DNA of 64,000 nucleotides from Winogradskyella sp. (GTDB lineage Bacteria; Bacteroidota; Bacteroidia; Flavobacteriales; Flavobacteriaceae): NCBI RefSeq assembly GCF_003712105.1, contig NZ_RHLG01000002.1, positions 248,001 to 312,000 of the forward strand, read 5' to 3'. Shown piece by piece: positions 60,348 to 64,000 of this stretch (position 1 is its first letter; each line of letters starts with the position of its first letter). The notes under the pieces were generated by a model. It saw only the letters and a program-made list of their open reading frames with translations, ran no database searches and was not told where the DNA came from. The position numbers and the translations under genes were made by a program.

Positions 60348-60920
60348 TTACCAAGCTTCTCTACTTTTAATATTAGCATTACAAAGTCTAATAATTTCAG
60401 TTATTCTTTTTTGTTTGGTTTCTTCACGTTTTGCACTTTGTAGCCATGACAGATAGCCTTTTCTATAACCTTTAGAAAAGTTTTGGTAGTTTTCAAATGC
60501 CCTAGGGTTTTTATCAAATGCTTTCTGAAGATTTTCTGGAATGATACCGTTTTCAACATCATCCATCGCAGTCCAAGTGCCTGTTTCTTTTGCAAGGTTA
60601 ATCATTTTCCAGCCTGAGTCTTGGATTAATCCTGATTGTTCAAGTTCTACGATGTACTTTTTATTTAGAGCACTCCAATTACTTTTTGGATTTCTTGGTG
60701 AAAAATACTGTCGGCGCTTACCTTGGCCTAAACTTTTTACTGTAGAATCTATCCAACCAAAGCATAATGCAACCTTTACAGCTTCTTCCCAACGCATTGT
60801 TGGTATGCCAGTTTCAAGCTTATAAAAAATAAGATAAATGGCTTTGTATTTATCGTGGTTTCCTAATAGCCAATCGTACCATTCAACATCGCGTTCAAAA
60901 TAGAGTTCTGGGATTTCCAT
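60348..60920 (-). CDS. YdeI/OmpD-associated family protein
   Basis: The 190-residue soluble protein reads ELYFERDVEWYDWLLGNHDKYKAIYLIFYKLETGIPTMRWEEAVKVALCFGWIDSTVKSLGQGKRRQYFSPRNPKSNWSALNKKYIVELEQSGL. The CFGWIDS and FSPRxPKSxWS motifs define the YdeI-like family. Its biochemical role is unknown. Only the C-terminal lysine-rich helix is shared in layout with the smaller protein at 45326. It lies 2 bases downstream of the M1 peptidase stop side and may be separate from it. Confidence 0.88.
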   Translation of the reverse strand: MEIPELYFERDVEWYDWLLGNHDKYKAIYLIFYKLETGIPTMRWEEAVKVALCFGWIDSTVKSLGQGKRRQYFSPRNPKSNWSALNKKYIVELEQSGLIQDSGWKMINLAKETGTWTAMDDVENGIIPENLQKAFDKNPRAFENYQNFSKGYRKGYLSWLQSAKREETKQKRITEIIRLCNANIKSREAW

Positions 60921-60922
60921 GG

Positions 60923-62563
60923 CTACACTTTTTTGGTATATATATAATAGTCTCTATCCACCTTGAATTCATCACTTTCAACGTTTATAGTTTGCCAGCT
61001 AGACTTTGGGAAAATCCATTCTTTTTTATCGCCAATTTCCACCTCGATTGGCATATCAAAATTCTCAACAATATTCACATAACGGAACTTCAGTTTGTTA
61101 TTTTCAATACTGTATTCTAACGTTGGGATTCTTGTATCTCTTAAATACTGATTAAAAAATGCAGATAAGTCTTTTTTAGTTTTTTCACTTATGTAATCTT
61201 CAATCTCTTTTGTAGATACTGTTTTATGGTAAAATTTTGAATTTAAACCTCTAAGAATTTGTCGCCATAACTCATCATCTTCGATTAATTGGCGTAACAT
61301 GTGTAGCATGTTTCCGCCTTTATAATACATGTCACTAGAGCCTTCGTGATTAACATCGTATTGCCCAATAATAGGTTTGTCATTTGCAATATTAGCACGG
61401 GTTCCAATAACATAATCTGCTGAAGCTTCTTTCCCGTAATAATAGTCTAAATACAAATTTTCGGAATAGTTTGTGAAGCTCTCATGTATCCACATATCAG
61501 CAATATCTTTGTTGGTAATGCTATTGGCAAACCACTCATGTCCTGCCTCATGGATTATTATAAAATCGAATTTTAAACCCCAACCCGTTCTAGATAAATC
61601 CGTACCTCTGTAGCCTTTTTTATACCCGTTACCATAAGTGACTGAACTTTGATGCTCCATGCCTAAATAAGGTACTTCTACCAGCTTAAAACTGTCGTCA
61701 TAAAAGGGATATGGTCCAAACCAATGTTCAAAGGCTTTCATCATTTTAGGAGCATCTTTAAAATGCGCTTTTGCTTTATCGAGATTATAGCTTAAAACCC
61801 AATAGTCCATATCTAAATCACCATTTTCACCTTGATATACTTCGGAAAAATTGACATAATCGCCAATGTTAACATTAACACCATAATTATTAATTGGGTT
61901 ATTTACATACCAATGTGATTTTACTTTATCACCTAAATCCTCAAGCTTTCTTAATCTACCATTCGATACATTGGTTAATCCTTTAGGATTAGTAACACTT
62001 ATTAGCATACTATCCACTTCATCGTACATATGATCTTTATTTGGCCACCAAACACTTGCACCTAAACCTTGGCAAGACGTTGCAATAAAGTGCTTATCAT
62101 TCATGTCTTTTTTCCATGAGAAACCGCCATCCCAAGGTGCGCGTTTCGCTTCTCTAGGGTGACCTTTATAGTAAACAGTAATGGAATTAATATCACCTTT
62201 TTTTTGTTTTTCATTTAACGAAATGAAATGTGCATTTCCGTCGTGTTTTACATCTAATTCTTTATCATTTTGAGTGACTTTTATGATTTGCATGGGTTCT
62301 TGCAAATCGATCTGCATGACATTATGAGGTTCCAAAACTTTATATTGAATTGTATTTTTTCCTGAAATGAATTTTTCATCAGGCTTTACTTCAATATCTA
62401 AGTGGTAATAGGTTAAATCCCACCAAGCTCGCTCTGGCGTAATGCTTCCGCGAAGTGTATCTTGTTTAGTAAAATCAGTTTTATGAGATAATAAATCTTG
62501 CCCAAAAGCCATATTAAGACTTACTACAAATAGAAAATATATGATGTGTTTGAGTGTTTTCAT
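60923..62563 (-). CDS. M1 family metallopeptidase
   Basis: The 546-residue protein has a signal peptide (MKTLKHIIYFLFVVSLNMAFGQ). An N-terminal beta domain precedes the catalytic part, with GMEHQSSVTYG in place of the GxMEN exopeptidase motif and the zinc site HEAGHEWFANSITNKDIADMWIHESF (HExxH-x18-E). The catalytic region ends near residue 470, followed by a short beta domain. It lacks the C-terminal helical domain of PepN, which is common in small periplasmic family members. It probably trims peptides in the envelope. The start overlaps the M23 gene stop by 4 bases. Confidence 0.92.
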   Translation of the reverse strand: MKTLKHIIYFLFVVSLNMAFGQDLLSHKTDFTKQDTLRGSITPERAWWDLTYYHLDIEVKPDEKFISGKNTIQYKVLEPHNVMQIDLQEPMQIIKVTQNDKELDVKHDGNAHFISLNEKQKKGDINSITVYYKGHPREAKRAPWDGGFSWKKDMNDKHFIATSCQGLGASVWWPNKDHMYDEVDSMLISVTNPKGLTNVSNGRLRKLEDLGDKVKSHWYVNNPINNYGVNVNIGDYVNFSEVYQGENGDLDMDYWVLSYNLDKAKAHFKDAPKMMKAFEHWFGPYPFYDDSFKLVEVPYLGMEHQSSVTYGNGYKKGYRGTDLSRTGWGLKFDFIIIHEAGHEWFANSITNKDIADMWIHESFTNYSENLYLDYYYGKEASADYVIGTRANIANDKPIIGQYDVNHEGSSDMYYKGGNMLHMLRQLIEDDELWRQILRGLNSKFYHKTVSTKEIEDYISEKTKKDLSAFFNQYLRDTRIPTLEYSIENNKLKFRYVNIVENFDMPIEVEIGDKKEWIFPKSSWQTINVESDEFKVDRDYYIYTKKV

Positions 62564-63360
62564 TTTTTAGAAATTAAATCTCCTCTTTTTAAGGTTTTAC
62601 CTTGAATTGAATCTATCATTATAGGTATGGATGCTAATCCAGTTTTAGTAGGTATGTAAACCCCAAAATGCAAATGTGGTACAGTTGTCCAACCCGTAAA
62701 TCCAGATAATGCAATAGGCTGATTCGCTTTAACTGAATCTCCAACTTTAACCAAGCTTCCATTTTGTTTTAAATGAACATATTGAGAAAACGTATTGTCC
62801 TCATGATACAAAATAACATAATTTCCATAATCTCGAAATTTTTCAGATGTACCTTGTTTGTTGTGCTTTTGAGTTACTCTAACTACGATGCCGTCTCTAG
62901 CTGCTGTTATAGTGTCTCCAACTTTCATGTCAAAGTCAATTGTCTTAGCAGAAAAAGCGCCATAATGCGAAAAATCTCCATCATAACCTTGTATAATTTT
63001 TGAAGAATACCCTTTTAAAAATGGTAAGCTATAATTGTAATTGGTATCATAGGCTTTAAAAGGATATACACCGTAATAGCCTAAAAACTTATATTTTTTT
63101 AAAATACCATTCGAATCTCTTTCTTTTTCAGGGTAGCTTAAAATCACTTTTTCTTCAGTTGCTTGTAATTGCCTGTAAAGCGTATTATCATTAGTTCTAT
63201 CAATAATCTTTACATACATAGGGCAATTCAATTTGTTATATGAAATAACATGTATTGAATCGTTTTCTGTCTTAAACTTTATAAAACTCGGTTTAGATAT
63301 CTCTTTAGAGCAATTGATAAAACTGCAAAATAGTAAACAAAAAAAAATGGCTCTAGACAT
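62560..63360 (-). CDS. M23 family metallopeptidase (LytM-like)
   Basis: The 266-residue protein has a lipoprotein-like signal (MSRAIFFCLLFCSFINCSKE). The LytM domain shows the ligand region HYGAFSAKTIDFDMKVGDTITAARDGIVV, then GNYVILYHEDNTFSQYVHLKQNGSLVKVGDSVKANQPIALSGFTGWTTVPHLHFGVYIP with HLHF. Zinc-site residues H, D, H, H appear present, so it should be an active endopeptidase acting on peptidoglycan cross-links. It overlaps the preceding arginase-family gene by 8 bases and the M1 gene by 4. Confidence 0.9.
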   Translation of the reverse strand: MSRAIFFCLLFCSFINCSKEISKPSFIKFKTENDSIHVISYNKLNCPMYVKIIDRTNDNTLYRQLQATEEKVILSYPEKERDSNGILKKYKFLGYYGVYPFKAYDTNYNYSLPFLKGYSSKIIQGYDGDFSHYGAFSAKTIDFDMKVGDTITAARDGIVVRVTQKHNKQGTSEKFRDYGNYVILYHEDNTFSQYVHLKQNGSLVKVGDSVKANQPIALSGFTGWTTVPHLHFGVYIPTKTGLASIPIMIDSIQGKTLKRGDLISKK

Positions 63361-64000
63361 TAAATAGTAAATCGATTATAGGTTTTATAGGTGTCAATTC
63401 TTCATCCGTAGTAGCGACAGATTCTAAAATGCTTGTGCCAACAACATCAAAATTGTTTATTAGCTCAAGGATGATCTTTTGAGCTTTATCAGTAGTTATC
63501 CCATTATTTACATTAAAATATGCTGATTTGTAGGATTTCGGGTCTAGACAATCTACATCAAAGTGAATATACAATTGAGTAATATTCTTATTCTGAAGTG
63601 TTTTTATCAAGTCATTAGTATCAAAATCACTAGGCGCATAAATGCCCTCTTTAACTATGTATTTTTGTTCTGATTCATCTATACTTCTTAATCCTATATA
63701 ATGTATTTGAGAAGCGTTGATTGTGCTAAAAAGCAGTGATTTTAATTCAGTATCACCTTCGCCAAGTAAGGTTCGCAGAGGCATACCATGAAAATTACAA
63801 CTAGGAGATTCTTCAGGCAGGTTAATATCTGCATGAGCATCAAACCAAATTACTCCTAGGTTATTGTATTTAGATGCTAAATAGCTAACCGGAATAATCT
63901 CAAGACCACAATCACCACCAATAGTTTGTAATGTTTTTGGTTGTGTGGACTCAAGAGTGCTTCTAAAATTTGTGAGCTGATGTACTAATGCTTCATGTCC
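63353..64000 (-). CDS. Arginase/agmatinase/formiminoglutamase family protein, 5' truncated by window
   Basis: The frame is open to the right edge, so the listed start at 63784 is internal and about 216 C-terminal codons are visible. The ureohydrolase metal motifs are present: TIGGDCGLEI, WFDAHADINLPE, FHGMPLRTLLGEGD and HFDVDCLDP. The family has a binuclear manganese centre and hydrolyses guanidino compounds. The GGDC variant of GGDH is seen in some members. The exact substrate needs the missing N-terminus and a tree. It is the first gene of a run with the M23 and M1 peptidases. Confidence 0.9.
   Translation of the reverse strand, partial: GHEALVHQLTNFRSTLESTQPKTLQTIGGDCGLEIIPVSYLASKYNNLGVIWFDAHADINLPEESPSCNFHGMPLRTLLGEGDTELKSLLFSTINASQIHYIGLRSIDESEQKYIVKEGIYAPSDFDTNDLIKTLQNKNITQLYIHFDVDCLDPKSYKSAYFNVNNGITTDKAQKIILELINNFDVVGTSILESVATTDEELTPIKPIIDLLFNV

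Noticed and set aside
1-64000. tRNA, rRNA, CRISPR arrays, prophage or transposase genes
   Set aside because: None was seen. No cloverleaf, no regularly spaced repeat array and no DDE-type transposase motif was found by eye.

Overview
The window looks like chromosomal DNA of a marine-type member of the Flavobacteriaceae (phylum Bacteroidota). The base composition is AT-rich. Promoters fit the TAnnTTTG -7 element rather than TATAAT. Lipoprotein signals, TonB-dependent receptors, a PorV/PorQ-type protein, LytTR two-component systems, 2TM-domain proteins and DUF6090, DUF2141 and DUF4331 proteins are all typical of that family. I cannot name the genus. No rRNA, tRNA, CRISPR array or intact transposase was seen.

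Layout. 1-11322 (+): the end of a surface polysaccharide cluster, with an asparagine-synthase-like enzyme (cut by the window start), five GT4 and one GT2 glycosyltransferases, an FkbM methyltransferase, a Wzy-like polymerase/ligase and a terminal undecaprenyl-phosphate sugar phosphotransferase. The genes overlap by a few bases and behave as one transcript. 11327-20645: housekeeping and envelope genes (DUF4105, PorV/PorQ-like, pssA, TerC, lptB, AhpD-like, tatC, kdsD-like, recQ). 20700-22640: two small gene cassettes bounded by inverted repeats. 22649-27118: DUF6090 protein, esterase-like lipoprotein, a cyclophilin-FKBP fusion and a TPR lipoprotein. 27251-31940: a probable operon centred on a histidine kinase with a C-terminal 2TM domain, three stand-alone 2TM proteins, a DUF2306 protein and a LytTR regulator. 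32055-34052: two SRPBCC proteins around an AraC-type regulator. 34120-35771 (-): a J-domain protein with HPE in place of HPD, and a LETM1-related protein. 35910-40738: a DUF4331 system split over two proteins, with a TPR lipoprotein and a TonB receptor. 40960-43150 (-): more inverted-repeat cassettes (HNH endonuclease, HEPN-like protein, RDD membrane protein). 43269-51110 (-): sigma/anti-sigma pair, Cu/Zn SOD, YdeI-like protein, S9 peptidase and a large BNR/VPS10-like protein. 51223-53825 (+): vWA plus MoxR-like AAA ATPase pair. 53857-60920: secreted protein, alpha/beta hydrolase, outer-membrane receptor, a LytS/LytTR pair and a second YdeI-like protein. 60923-64000 (-): M1 and M23 peptidases and an arginase-family gene cut by the window end.

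The most unusual signal is the cassette structure near 20.7-22.6 kb and 40.9-43.2 kb. Two spacers of exactly 117 bp (about 92/117 identical by hand alignment) separate short genes. Each gene or gene pair is bounded by its own private inverted repeat, whose partner lies at the far end of the gene and not across the spacer. That is the logic of integron cassettes with attC sites, but no integrase is present here and the core sites do not match the classical consensus. It may be an integrase-free cassette cluster or an undescribed cassette-type element; I cannot tell which without genome searches.
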